DNA from: Gaiellasilicea sp035575835
GTDB lineage: Bacteria > Actinomycetota > Thermoleophilia > Gaiellales > Gaiellaceae
Length of the DNA stretch: 44,249 nt
Reading direction: 5' to 3'
Assembly: GCA_035575835.1 (NCBI GenBank)
Contig: DATLXM010000090.1
Span: forward strand, 1-44,249
In this document: piece by piece, positions 1-8,963 of the stretch
Layout of the letters: each line of letters starts with the position of its first letter
Position numbering within the stretch: position 1 is the stretch's first letter
Notes under the pieces: model-generated
What the model was told of the DNA's origin: nothing
The model's database searches: none
What the model saw: the letters and a program-made list of their open reading frames with translations, nothing else
Translations under genes and position numbers: made by a program

Positions 1-1436
1 GCCTCGTCGCTCTCGACCGCGAGCTCGCGGGGGAGTTCGCGGCGCAGGCGCAGCAACTCGGCGACGAGCGGGTCCGGCGGGCCCGGCGAGAGCTTCGAGC
101 GCGTGAAGGTCTCGCGCGCCTGCGGGTCGGGCACGTCGGCGGCGGTGAACCCGGCGAAGCCCGAGAACTCACGTTTCCGACCCTCGCGAGTCGCATCGGC
201 GATGAACGAATCGATGTGGTCGGTGAAGTAGAGGAACGGTGCCTGCTCGCCGTACTCCTCGCCTTGGAAGAGGAGCGGCGTGAACGGCGAGAAGAGGACG
301 ACCGCCTGCGCGACGCGGAGCTTCGGCGGTGAGAGGCGGTCGCCGATCGCGCGATTGCCGGGCTGGTCGTGGTTCTGCGCGCAGGTGACGAGCTGCGCTC
401 CCTCGGGGCGGACGAGCTCGCGCTCGATCGACGCCACCGTTCCGTCGAAGTCTGCGTAGTAGCCCTCGCGCTCGCCGGTCAGAGCGACGTGAAGCGCGTG
501 GTGGAGGCTGTCCAGCCACATCGCATCGTGGCCCCAGTCGCGCAGGGGGCGGAAGTCGGCGGGACCTATCTCGCTGATCACGAGGGCGCCCGGATTCGCC
601 TCGCGCACCCGCACGGCCAGCTCGGCGAGGACGTGCTCCGGCGAGTCGTCCTGCACTGCATGAACCGCGTCGAGGCGGAGCCCGTCGATCCGATAGTCGC
701 GGATCCAGTGCTCGGCGTTCTGGATCGCCCACTCGCGGACGGCGCGTTCGCCGTAGTCGAGCGCCTCGCCCCAGGGCGTCTCGCCGAAGCGGTCGGTGAA
801 GTAGGGACCGAAGGCTCGAAGCGCCTCGTTGCCGGGCCCGACGTGGTTGTAGACGACGTCGAGGAGTACACCGAGGCCTTCGCGGTGGACGGCGTCGACA
901 ACCACGTCGGGCCCGCCGTAGGCCGGGCGGGGAGCCGAGGTGTAGAGGCCGTCGTACCCCCAGCCGCGGACTCCCGGGAAGGTCGCGACGGGCATCAGCT
1001 CGATCGCCGTCACGCCCAGCTCGCCCAGGCCGGCGAGGCGCGAGATCACCCCCTCGAAGGTGCCGCTCGCGGAGAAGGTGCCGACGTGGAGCTCGTAGAC
1101 GACGAGCTCGTCGAGCTCGAGTCGATGGCCGGCAGCGATCTCGAACGCAGACGCGTCGACGATCCGCGAAGGCCCGCGGACGCCCTCGGGCTGCGAGCGA
1201 GAACACGGGTCGGGCCAGGCATCGCTGCCGTCGAGCACGAAGCGGTAGTCGTCGCCGGCCCCCGCTTCGACCTCGCCGACCCAGAAGCCGTCGCCCGCTT
1301 CCACGAGCTCATGGGCTGCGCCCTGGACTTCGACTGCAACGCTGCTCGCGTTCCGAGCCCAGACCCCGAAACCGACTGTTCCGTCCCGGCCCGGGGAAGC
1401 ACCGAGCGGGCGCACCTGTCGATCCGTCGAAGACAC
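1..1436 (-). CDS. treZ: Malto-oligosyltrehalose trehalohydrolase, C-terminus cut by window edge
   Basis: GH13 enzyme that releases trehalose from maltooligosyl-trehalose made by TreY. I read the frame from a GTG at 1436, 14 nt after the stop of the upstream permease; 478 codons lie in the window, and TreZ is usually about 560-600 residues, so roughly 100 are missing. The N-terminal beta-sandwich (about residues 1-105) is followed by YELHVGTFS, the TreZ barrel start. Catalytic candidates are D256 (in GLRLDAVH), E289 (VISEIGP) and D357 (QNHDQPGN). It is the last visible gene of the glgE operon; its partner treY is not seen and may lie beyond the edge. The other frames over this region give only Arg/Pro-rich translations. 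Confidence 0.9.
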   Translation of the reverse strand, partial: MSSTDRQVRPLGASPGRDGTVGFGVWARNASSVAVEVQGAAHELVEAGDGFWVGEVEAGAGDDYRFVLDGSDAWPDPCSRSQPEGVRGPSRIVDASAFEIAAGHRLELDELVVYELHVGTFSASGTFEGVISRLAGLGELGVTAIELMPVATFPGVRGWGYDGLYTSAPRPAYGGPDVVVDAVHREGLGVLLDVVYNHVGPGNEALRAFGPYFTDRFGETPWGEALDYGERAVREWAIQNAEHWIRDYRIDGLRLDAVHAVQDDSPEHVLAELAVRVREANPGALVISEIGPADFRPLRDWGHDAMWLDSLHHALHVALTGEREGYYADFDGTVASIERELVRPEGAQLVTCAQNHDQPGNRAIGDRLSPPKLRVAQAVVLFSPFTPLLFQGEEYGEQAPFLYFTDHIDSFIADATREGRKREFSGFAGFTAADVPDPQARETFTRSKLSPGPPDPLVAELLRLRRELPRELAVESDE

Positions 1437-1449
1437 GGCCGAGACGGTA

Positions 1450-2226
1450 CTAGCCGGCGGCCTCCGCCGACCGCAAGCCCCGCACTGCCCACAGCGTGAA
1501 GGCGCCGATCAGGGCGAAAGCGAGCCCGAAGGCGAGGAGGACGTGGATCTCGTCGCCCGCGAGCATGCTCCGGACCGCCTCGAGCACGTAGGTGAGCGGG
1601 TTCAGCCGGGCGACGGCTTCGATCCATCCGTTGAGGAGCCCGAGCGGCACGTAGACCGGCGCGAAGAAGAGCGTCAAGAAGACCGGCATCTGCATCACCG
1701 GGCCGGCCTGGATCGAGCGGAAGCGCATCGCGATTCCGCACGCCCAGAGAAGGCCGGCCACGTTGATCAGGAACGCGAGCGCGAACATCCCGAAGACGTC
1801 GACCGCGCCGCCGAAGACGTTCATCCCGGCGATCAGGGCGACGACCGTGAGCACGGCGGCCGTCACGGCCCAGCGGGCGATCGAGGCGATCAGGTAGCCG
1901 AGGATGATCCCCGTCCTGTTCGGCGCTGCGAGCAGGAGCCTGCGGGCGAAGCCGTTCTCGAAGTCGCGCGCGATCCCGAAGCCCGTGAAGACGCCGCCGA
2001 ATGCCGCGGACTGGACGAGCACGAAGCAGAACTGGAAGGCCGTGTAGCCGGGCTCGAAGTCGAACCCGGGGACGTTCGCGACCTGGGAGAGCCCGCCCGC
2101 GAACGCCGTGAAGAAGAAGAGCGGGAAGATGAGCGAGGGGAAAAAGAGGGACGGGTTCGTGACGACGTTCTTCAGCGTCCGCCACGCCACTCCGGAAGCC
2201 ACCGGCCAGATCCTCACGGCAGGCAC
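1450..2226 (-). CDS. ABC-2 type transporter permease (DrrB-like)
   Basis: A 258-residue membrane protein with about six hydrophobic segments, beginning near residue 25, and the ABC-2 pattern in which a cytoplasmic stretch (GIARDFENGFARRLLLAAP) precedes the core helices. The LNPLTYVLEAVRSML motif near the C-terminus is typical of DrrB/NodJ-type permeases. It starts with GTG 1 nt after the stop of the previous permease, so translation is probably coupled. It forms one exporter with the ATPase at 3004-3993 and the permease at 2228-3007. The substrate cannot be read from the sequence; the location between glgB and treZ is the only clue. Confidence 0.85.
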   Translation of the reverse strand: MPAVRIWPVASGVAWRTLKNVVTNPSLFFPSLIFPLFFFTAFAGGLSQVANVPGFDFEPGYTAFQFCFVLVQSAAFGGVFTGFGIARDFENGFARRLLLAAPNRTGIILGYLIASIARWAVTAAVLTVVALIAGMNVFGGAVDVFGMFALAFLINVAGLLWACGIAMRFRSIQAGPVMQMPVFLTLFFAPVYVPLGLLNGWIEAVARLNPLTYVLEAVRSMLAGDEIHVLLAFGLAFALIGAFTLWAVRGLRSAEAAG

Positions 2227-2227
2227 C

Positions 2228-3007
2228 TCATGTTCGGGCCAGCCGCTCCTTGAGCGAGAAGGTGGAGAGGACGGTCGCGACGAGCCCGATCGCGACCGCG
2301 ATCGCGAAGCCGAGCGCGAGCGCCTCCCCGTTCCAGCCCGTGATGATCAGGCTGCGCACGCACTCGATCAGGTACGAGACCGGGTTCGCGGTCGCGACGA
2401 ACCGGAACCAGTCGACCCCGATCAGGTCGCGCGGGGTGTTCATCGAGGAGAGGAAGAGGAAGACGAAGAGAAGCGGGAAGAGCCCCTGGATCGCCTCGCC
2501 GGAACCGGTGCGGAGGGCGAGGAAGGTGCCGATCGCCCCGAAGCTGATCGAAATCACGGCCGCGAAGCCGAAGAGCACCAGGATCCCGAGTGCGCCCGCG
2601 GCGAAGTCGACGCCCACGATCAGGCCGACCGCGATGTAGAACGCCGCCTGGACGACGCCCATCACCGCGACCCCGGCGAGCTGACCTGCGATCAGCGCCA
2701 CCCCGCGCATCGAGGTCAGCGAGAGCCGGTTCAGGAAGCCCGTCTGGATGTCCTTCGCAAGATCGGTACCCGCGTTCATCGTCGAGAAGAGCGCACCCTG
2801 GATGAAGGGGACGGCGAGGGCAAAAGCGAGGAACGAGTCGGTCGGGAAGCCCGGCAGCTGCGTGGACGCGTCGAGCCCGCCCGAGTTCACGAGCAGGAGC
2901 AGCATCGGGAAGATCAGGGGGAAGACGATCGCCGCCGGCTGACGGAGCGTGCGCACGATCGAGCGGCGGGCGAGGGCGCCGACCTGGGCGAGGACAGCGT
3001 GGTTCAA
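2228..3007 (-). CDS. ABC-2 type transporter permease (second subunit)
   Basis: A 259-residue membrane protein, homologous in plan to its downstream neighbour but clearly different in sequence. It has a hydrophobic segment near residue 20 (IVFPLIFPMLLLLV), several core helices, and the family motif ANPVSYLIECVRSLI near residue 210. The start is TTG at 3007, overlapping the TGA of the ATPase gene as TTGA. In this frame the sequence upstream of 3007 is out-of-frame ATPase coding, so a longer start is not credible. Two non-identical permeases with one ATPase resemble the DrrABC layout. Confidence 0.84.
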   Translation of the reverse strand: MNHAVLAQVGALARRSIVRTLRQPAAIVFPLIFPMLLLLVNSGGLDASTQLPGFPTDSFLAFALAVPFIQGALFSTMNAGTDLAKDIQTGFLNRLSLTSMRGVALIAGQLAGVAVMGVVQAAFYIAVGLIVGVDFAAGALGILVLFGFAAVISISFGAIGTFLALRTGSGEAIQGLFPLLFVFLFLSSMNTPRDLIGVDWFRFVATANPVSYLIECVRSLIITGWNGEALALGFAIAVAIGLVATVLSTFSLKERLART

Positions 3008-3993
3008 GCCGTCGGTTCTGCGGCGTCGGCGTCCGCACCCGACGAGCCCTCGAGCGAACGGCCGGTCTTCGCGAGGAAGACGTCGTCGAGCGAGGGAGCC
3101 TGGATCTCGAGCGTCGCGAGTGTGAGCCCTGCGTCGTCGACTGCGCGGACGACGGCCGGGAGACCGGCAAGCCCTTCGCGCAGGCGGACGACGACATCGC
3201 GCGAGCCGTCCCCGAGCGACTCGCCGTACGGCGCGAGCACCTCCGCGAGCCGATCGCGATCGCTGCCGTCGGCCGGGGTCGCGTGCACGCTCGGCAGTCC
3301 GATCTCGGCCTTGAGCGAGCTCGGCGTGCCCTCGGCGACGATCCGGCCGTGGTCGATGATCCCGACCCGGTCGGCGAGCACGTCCGCTTCCTCGAGGTAC
3401 TGCGTGGTCAGGAAGACGGTGACACCCTCCTCGCGGGCGAGCCGTCCGACCTCGTCCCAGAGCGCGGTCCGGCTCTGGGGATCGAGCCCGGTGGTGGGCT
3501 CGTCGAGGAAGAGGATCCGGGGCCGGTGGACGAGCGCGAGCGCGAGGTCGAGTCGCCGCTTCATCCCGCCGGAGTAGCCGCCGACCTTGCGGTCTGCGGC
3601 CTCGGTCAGCCCGACCCGCTCGAGCAGCTCGATCGCCCGCTGCTTCCGCTCGGTCCGGTCGATCCCCTGGAGAGTGGACTGGAGCCGGAGGTGATCGCGA
3701 CCGGTCAGCATCGGGTCGAGAGCCGCCTCCTGGAGCGCGGCGCCGATCGACGCCCTCACCTTCGGCCCTTCCCGAACGACGTCGTGTCCGCCGACCCGCG
3801 CGGTCCCGGAGGTCGGCGGGAGCAGCGTCGTCAGCATCAGAACCGTGGTCGACTTGCCGGCGCCGTTCGGGCCGAGGAAGCCGTAGATCTCGCCCGGCTC
3901 GACGCGGAGGTCGATCCCGTCCACCGCGCGGGGGCCCTTCTTGAAGTCGCGGACGAGCCCTTCGACGACGATCGAGTTGTCGAGCGAGCTCAT
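3004..3993 (-). CDS. ABC transporter ATP-binding protein, DrrA/daunorubicin-resistance family
   Basis: A 329-residue nucleotide-binding subunit that powers the two permeases encoded next. Walker A is GPNGAGKST (about residues 41-49), the Q-loop is GAALQEAALDPMLTG, the signature is YSGGMKRRLDLA, Walker B is ILFLDEPTTGLDP, and the H-loop is modified (FLTTQYLEEAD, Gln in place of His), as is common in DrrA proteins. A C-terminal domain of about 100 residues follows, also DrrA-like. The gene starts 26 nt after the glgB stop, the largest gap in the glgE-treZ run, so an internal promoter is possible there. Confidence 0.9.
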   Translation of the reverse strand: MSSLDNSIVVEGLVRDFKKGPRAVDGIDLRVEPGEIYGFLGPNGAGKSTTVLMLTTLLPPTSGTARVGGHDVVREGPKVRASIGAALQEAALDPMLTGRDHLRLQSTLQGIDRTERKQRAIELLERVGLTEAADRKVGGYSGGMKRRLDLALALVHRPRILFLDEPTTGLDPQSRTALWDEVGRLAREEGVTVFLTTQYLEEADVLADRVGIIDHGRIVAEGTPSSLKAEIGLPSVHATPADGSDRDRLAEVLAPYGESLGDGSRDVVVRLREGLAGLPAVVRAVDDAGLTLATLEIQAPSLDDVFLAKTGRSLEGSSGADADAAEPTA

Positions 3994-4019
3994 CAGCCAA
4001 CCCTAGCGACGAGTCTGGG

Positions 4020-5888
4020 CTATTCGGGCACGAGCCAGATCGTCGCGAGCGGCGGCAGCGAGACGAGCGCCGACTGGGGCTGCTCGTGGCACGCGACCTT
4101 CTCCGTCTCGATCCCCCAGCCGTTGCCGACGTCCGAGCCGCCGTAGAAGCGCGAGTCGCTGTTCAGGATCTCGCGCCAGCGCCCCGCGGTCGGAAGTCCG
4201 AGGCGCCAGTCCTCGCGGACGACGGGCGAGAGGTTGCAGACGCAGGCGAGCCAGCGGCCCTCGCAGTCGGTGCGGGCGAACGCGAGCACGTTCTCGCCGG
4301 CCGCGTTCGGTTCCAGCCAGCGGAAGCCGTCGGCCGAGAAGTCCGCCGCCCAGAGCGCGGCCTCGGCCTTGTACGCGCGGTTGAGGTCGCGCACGAACGT
4401 CCGGACGCCCGCGTGATCGGGGTCGGCGAGGAGGTGCCAGTCGAGCGACTTCGCGGGCTCGCTCCACTCCCGCTCCTGCGCGAGCTCGCAGCCCATGAAG
4501 AGGAGCTGCTTGCCCGGGTGCGCCCACATGTAGCCGTAAAGCGCGCGCAGGTTCGCGAGCTGCTGCCAGCGGTCGCCGGGCATCTTCTCGAGCAGCGATC
4601 GCTTGCCGTGGACGACCTCGTCGTGCGAGATCGGGAGGACGAAGTTCTCGTTCCACGCGTAGACCGTCGAGAAGGTGAGCTCGTGGTGGTGGAAGCGCCG
4701 GTGGATCGCGTCCTTGGAGAAGTACTCGAGCGTGTCGTGCATCCACCCCATGTTCCACTTGAAGCCGAAGCCGAGCCCACCGAGGTAGGTCGGGCGCGAG
4801 ACACCCGGCCAAGCCGTCGACTCCTCCGCGATCGAGACGACGCCCGGCTCCCGGTCGTGCAGCACCTCGTTCAGCTCCTTCAGGAAGGAGACGGCCTCGA
4901 GGTCTTCCCTGCCGCCGAACTCGTTCGGGACCCACTCGCCAGGCTTGCGGGAATAGTCGAGGTAGAGCATCGAGGCGACGGCGTCGACACGAAGCCCGTC
5001 CGCGTGGAACTCACGCACCCAGTAGAGCGCGTTCGCGAGCAGGAAGTTCCGTACCTCGTTGCGGCCGAGGTTGAAGACGAGCGTCCCCCAGTCGGGATGG
5101 GCGCCTCGGCGTGGGTCGGCGTGCTCGTAGAGAGCCGTCCCGTCGAACATCGAGAGCGCGAACTCGTCTCGGGGAAAGTGGGCGGGAACCCAGTCGAGGA
5201 TCACCCCGATCCCGGCGCCGTGCATGGCGTCCACGAACGCGCGAAACTCGTCGGGGGAGCCGAGCGTCGACTCGGGCGCGTAGAACCCGGTGACCTGGTA
5301 GCCCCACGAACCCGAGAACGGGTGGTGCATCACGGGCAGCAGCTCGACGTGGGTGAATTCGAGCTCGGCCGCGTACGCGACGAGCTGCTCCGCCAGGTCC
5401 TCCCAGCGAAGACCGAGCCGCCAGGAGCCGGCGTGCACCTCGTAGATCGACATCGGCTCGTTGAGCGGGTCGGCCGCCGCTCGAGCGGCGAGCCAGTCGC
5501 CGTCGCGCCACTCGTAGCTCGACGCGTAGACGACCGAGGCGCTCTTCGGCGGCACCTCGGCGGCGAAGGCGAACGGATCGGCCTTCAGGCGCGTGACCCC
5601 GTCGGCGCCCCGAACCTCGAACTTGTAGGTCGAACCCTCGGCCGCAGCCGCGACGGAGCCCTGCCAGATCCCGGACGAGCCGATGGGCTCGAGCGGGTCT
5701 GCGCTGCCTTCCCAGCCGTTCCAGTCGCCGACGACCGAGACGCCGCGTGCGTTCGGCGCCCAGACCGCGAACGCGACGCCGGCCGGGGTCGGATGCGCCC
5801 CGAGCTGCTCGTAGATGTGCTCGTGCCTGCCCTCGCCGACGAGGTGGAGGTCGAGGTCGCCCAGCTTCGACCTGGACGGCTGCGTCAC
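4020..5888 (-). CDS. glgB: 1,4-alpha-glucan branching enzyme
   Basis: GH13 enzyme of 622 residues that transfers alpha-1,4 glucan segments to alpha-1,6 branch points. After a CBM48 domain (AVWAPNARGVSVVGDWNGW, residues about 38-56), the catalytic barrel shows the nucleophile D302 in LRVDAVASM, the acid/base E355 in IAEEST, and PISHDEVVHGK as transition-state motif; GEWVPNEFGGRE is characteristic of GlgB. The start is GTG at 5888, overlapping the mak stop as GTGA; an upstream extension would only translate mak out of frame. It is slightly shorter than E. coli-type GlgB because the extra N-terminal domain is missing. Confidence 0.95.
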   Translation of the reverse strand: MTQPSRSKLGDLDLHLVGEGRHEHIYEQLGAHPTPAGVAFAVWAPNARGVSVVGDWNGWEGSADPLEPIGSSGIWQGSVAAAAEGSTYKFEVRGADGVTRLKADPFAFAAEVPPKSASVVYASSYEWRDGDWLAARAAADPLNEPMSIYEVHAGSWRLGLRWEDLAEQLVAYAAELEFTHVELLPVMHHPFSGSWGYQVTGFYAPESTLGSPDEFRAFVDAMHGAGIGVILDWVPAHFPRDEFALSMFDGTALYEHADPRRGAHPDWGTLVFNLGRNEVRNFLLANALYWVREFHADGLRVDAVASMLYLDYSRKPGEWVPNEFGGREDLEAVSFLKELNEVLHDREPGVVSIAEESTAWPGVSRPTYLGGLGFGFKWNMGWMHDTLEYFSKDAIHRRFHHHELTFSTVYAWNENFVLPISHDEVVHGKRSLLEKMPGDRWQQLANLRALYGYMWAHPGKQLLFMGCELAQEREWSEPAKSLDWHLLADPDHAGVRTFVRDLNRAYKAEAALWAADFSADGFRWLEPNAAGENVLAFARTDCEGRWLACVCNLSPVVREDWRLGLPTAGRWREILNSDSRFYGGSDVGNGWGIETEKVACHEQPQSALVSLPPLATIWLVPE

Positions 5889-7300
5889 AGCTCTGCTTCG
5901 AGCATGCGGAGGATCCCGGCGACGGGGATCCCGACCCAGTCGGGCCTGTTGTTCAGCTCGTAGCGCAGCTCGTAGACGGCCTTCTCGAGCTCGAAGACGG
6001 TGAGCAACCGCTCGATCGCCTGCTCTCCACCCGGGAGCAGGGTCGCGTCGACCGCCGCGAGGTACCCGGCCAGGAACTCCGAGCGGCACCTCTCCTCCCA
6101 GTCCGGGGGCGGGTCGACGCCTCGCTGGAGCTTCGAGGCGGAAGCGGCGTAGGCGAAGGAGCGAAGCATCCCGGCCACGTCGCGGAGCGGCGAGCGCTTG
6201 CGCCGCCGGTCGGGGACGCTCCGCGCGGGCTCACCCTCGAAGTCGAGGATGAGCCAGTCCTCCTCGTTCGTCCAGAGCGCTTGCCCGAGGTGGTAGTCCC
6301 CGTGATGGCGGATCATCTTGCCGACGCTGCCGATGTGCGTGAGCATCCGGAGCCGGTCGCGAACCTCCTCGGCGCGGCCGGCGATCGGGAGGAGCGCCTC
6401 GAGGTCGGGCAGCCCGGCGAACACGCCCTCGATCTCCTCGTCGATCGAGGCGGAGAGGAGCGCCAGAGTCTCGCTGCTCGGCTCCTCGGGGCTGAACTGC
6501 GGATTCCCCACCTCCGAACCGAGCGCGTTGTGCAGCCGTGCCGTCACCTCACCCAGACGGCGAGCGTGGGACGGCAGCCACTCGGGGTCGGACGCGATCG
6601 TGTCGAGGGCGAGCTTCCAGCCGTCCCCGTGCGAGGGGACGAAGCGCTGGAGGATCGCGAGGGTGGTCTCGAGCGGCCTGCCTTCGTAGGCGATGTAGCC
6701 CTCGAGCGCGGCGATGTGCTCGAAGCCCTTCTCCGTCAGGAACCGGAGGAGCTCGAGCTCCGGGTTGACGCCCGCCTCGATCCGGCGGTAGAGCTTGAGC
6801 GCGAGCCGCTCGTCGAGGACGACCGAGCTGTTCGACTGCTCCGCCCCCATCGGCCGGATCGAGCTCAGCTCGCCGGCCCGGTCGCCGAGCCCGTCGGCCC
6901 CGCGGCAGACGATCGCCGCCTCGCCGAGCCGCAGAGTGGCGCCCGAGCGCATCAACCCCACGAGCTCGCGGACGAGGGCGGGGTCGGCGATCGCGTCGTA
7001 GACGATCCAGCCGTCGACCTCCGCGATCACGGACTCGTTCCAGCCCTCGTCGGAGGGCCGGAAGCCGAGCGGGAGGTGGTAGAGGTCGTGGCTCTGGAGC
7101 CCGTAGCGCACCTCGACGATCCCGAACGCGAGCAGCGGAGGCCCGCCCGGCGCGATGCCCGCGTCGAGCACGCGCGCGTCGAGAACGTCACGCGACTTGC
7201 CCCCGAACCAGCGTTGTGAGGCAATCGTCCCGAGGAGGACGAGGCCGTCGAGGAAGCGGAGATCGCCCGCCTCGATCTTCGCCTGGAGCTCGTTACTCAT
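5885..7300 (-). CDS. mak: Maltokinase (trehalose synthase-associated)
   Basis: A 471-residue kinase that phosphorylates maltose to maltose-1-phosphate, the donor used by GlgE. The N-terminal cap (about 1-110) has RWFGGKSRD near residue 31, typical of maltokinases. The aminoglycoside-phosphotransferase-like lobe has the catalytic loop HHGDYHLGQ (D335) and the metal-binding ILDFEGEP (D353). The ATG at 7300 lies inside the end of treS (8-nt overlap). TreS and Mak are separate proteins here, whereas many genomes fuse them. Confidence 0.92.
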   Translation of the reverse strand: MSNELQAKIEAGDLRFLDGLVLLGTIASQRWFGGKSRDVLDARVLDAGIAPGGPPLLAFGIVEVRYGLQSHDLYHLPLGFRPSDEGWNESVIAEVDGWIVYDAIADPALVRELVGLMRSGATLRLGEAAIVCRGADGLGDRAGELSSIRPMGAEQSNSSVVLDERLALKLYRRIEAGVNPELELLRFLTEKGFEHIAALEGYIAYEGRPLETTLAILQRFVPSHGDGWKLALDTIASDPEWLPSHARRLGEVTARLHNALGSEVGNPQFSPEEPSSETLALLSASIDEEIEGVFAGLPDLEALLPIAGRAEEVRDRLRMLTHIGSVGKMIRHHGDYHLGQALWTNEEDWLILDFEGEPARSVPDRRRKRSPLRDVAGMLRSFAYAASASKLQRGVDPPPDWEERCRSEFLAGYLAAVDATLLPGGEQAIERLLTVFELEKAVYELRYELNNRPDWVGIPVAGILRMLEAEL

Positions 7301-8963
7301 CGGCGGGATCCTGGAGCTGGAACCAGAAGAAGCCGCGCGGGCCGAGGGTGAGCAGGTAGGGCAGGTCGCCGATCTTCGGGAACTTGGTGTTGCCGAAGAG
7401 CTCGACCGGAACCCGGCCGGAGAAGGCGGAGAGGTCGACCTCGACCGCCTGCGCAGTCCGGGCGAGGTTGTGGACGCAGAGGATGATGTCCTCGGAGAAC
7501 GAGCGGATGTGGGCGAAGATCTTCGGGTTCTCGGGCCGGAGGACGTGCACGTCGCCGAGCCCGAACACCGGATGCTGCTTGCGGAGCTCGATGAAGCGCC
7601 GCACCCAGCGCAAGAGCGAGGTCGGCGTTCGCAGCTGCGCTTCCACGTTCACGGCCTGGAAGCCGTAGACCGGATCCATCAGCGGCGGCAGGTACTGCTG
7701 CGCGAAGTCGGCGCGGGAGAAGCCGCCGTTCCGGTCGCCCGTCCACTGCATCGGCGTGCGGACGCCGTCGCGGTCGCCCAGATAGACGTTGTCGCCCATC
7801 GCGATCTCGTCCCCGTAGTAGAGAACCGGCGAGCCCGGGAGGGAAAAGAGCATCGCGTGCATCAGCTCGATCTCGTCGCGGCCGTTGTCGAGGAGGGGCG
7901 CGAGCCGGCGGCGGATCCCCACGTTGATCTTCATCCGCGGATCCTTCGCGTACTCGGAGTACATGTAGTCGCGCTCCTCGTCGGTGACCATCTCGAGCGT
8001 GAGCTCGTCGTGGTTGCGCAGGAAGAGTCCCCACTGGGCGGAGCTCGGGATCGCGGGCGTCTGGTCGAGGATGTCGATCATCGGCAGCGCCTCCTCACGC
8101 CGGATCGCCATGAACATACGCGGCATCATCGGGAAGTGAAAGGCCATGTGGCACTCGTCACCATCGCCGTCGCCGAAGTACGCAACGACGTCCTCGGGCC
8201 ACTGATTCGCCTCGGCGAGGAGCACGCGATCGGCGTAGCGGGCGTCGACCTCGGCCCGGACACGCTTCAGGTACGCGTGCGTCTGGGGGAGGTTCTCGCA
8301 GTTCGTCCCCTCTTCCTCGAAGAGGTAGGGAACGGCGTCGAGGCGAAAGCCGTCGAGGCCGAGATCGAGCCAGAACCGCAGCACCTCGAGCATCGCCTCC
8401 TGCACCTCGGGGTTCTCGTAGTTGAGATCCGGCTGGTGGCCGAAGAAGCGGTGCCAGAAGTACTGACCGCGGACGGGGTCGAAGCTCCAGTTCGAGACCT
8501 CGGTGTCGGTGAAGATGATCCGCGCGTCGAGATAGCGGTCGTTCGTGTCCGACCAGACGTACCAGTCGCCCTTGGGGCCGGTCGGGTCGGAGCGCGACTC
8601 CTGAAACCAGGGGTGATCGGACGAGGTGTGGTTCATCACGAGATCGACGATCACGCGCATCCCGCGCTCGTGGGCGGCCTCGGTGAAGGCGCGGAAGTCC
8701 TCGACGGTGCCGTAGTCGGGGTTGATCCCGTAGAAGTCGGCGATGTCGTAGCCGCCGTCGCGGAGCGGGGAGGGATAGAAGGGGAGGAGCCAGATGCAGT
8801 CGATCCCGAGCCACTGCAGGTAGTCGAGCTTCTGCTGGAGGCCGCGGAAGTCGCCGGAGCCGTCGTCGTTCCCGTCGAAGAACGCGCGCGTATGGATCTC
8901 GTAGAAGACCGCGGTCTTGAACCAGCGCGGGTTGCCCTCGAACCAGTGGCCGGGCTCCGACAT
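7293..8963 (-). CDS. treS: Maltose alpha-D-glucosyltransferase / trehalose synthase
   Basis: GH13 enzyme of 556 residues that interconverts trehalose and maltose. The start VFYEIHTRAFFD fits TreS, and the catalytic residues are visible: nucleophile D209 (DGFRLDAVPYLF), acid/base E251 (LLAEANQWPED) and D319 (FLRNHDELTLE). The stretch RRLAPLLDN is a TreS hallmark. The ATG overlaps the glgE stop (TGATG). There is no fused kinase domain; the mak gene directly downstream supplies it. In the GlgE pathway, TreS yields maltose for Mak. Confidence 0.95.
   Translation of the reverse strand: MSEPGHWFEGNPRWFKTAVFYEIHTRAFFDGNDDGSGDFRGLQQKLDYLQWLGIDCIWLLPFYPSPLRDGGYDIADFYGINPDYGTVEDFRAFTEAAHERGMRVIVDLVMNHTSSDHPWFQESRSDPTGPKGDWYVWSDTNDRYLDARIIFTDTEVSNWSFDPVRGQYFWHRFFGHQPDLNYENPEVQEAMLEVLRFWLDLGLDGFRLDAVPYLFEEEGTNCENLPQTHAYLKRVRAEVDARYADRVLLAEANQWPEDVVAYFGDGDGDECHMAFHFPMMPRMFMAIRREEALPMIDILDQTPAIPSSAQWGLFLRNHDELTLEMVTDEERDYMYSEYAKDPRMKINVGIRRRLAPLLDNGRDEIELMHAMLFSLPGSPVLYYGDEIAMGDNVYLGDRDGVRTPMQWTGDRNGGFSRADFAQQYLPPLMDPVYGFQAVNVEAQLRTPTSLLRWVRRFIELRKQHPVFGLGDVHVLRPENPKIFAHIRSFSEDIILCVHNLARTAQAVEVDLSAFSGRVPVELFGNTKFPKIGDLPYLLTLGPRGFFWFQLQDPADE

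Noticed and set aside
169..1206. Long minus-strand frame of 345 codons over treZ
   Set aside because: Translation is almost only Arg, Pro, Ala and Gly; the true TreZ frame with all catalytic motifs lies in another frame on the same strand.
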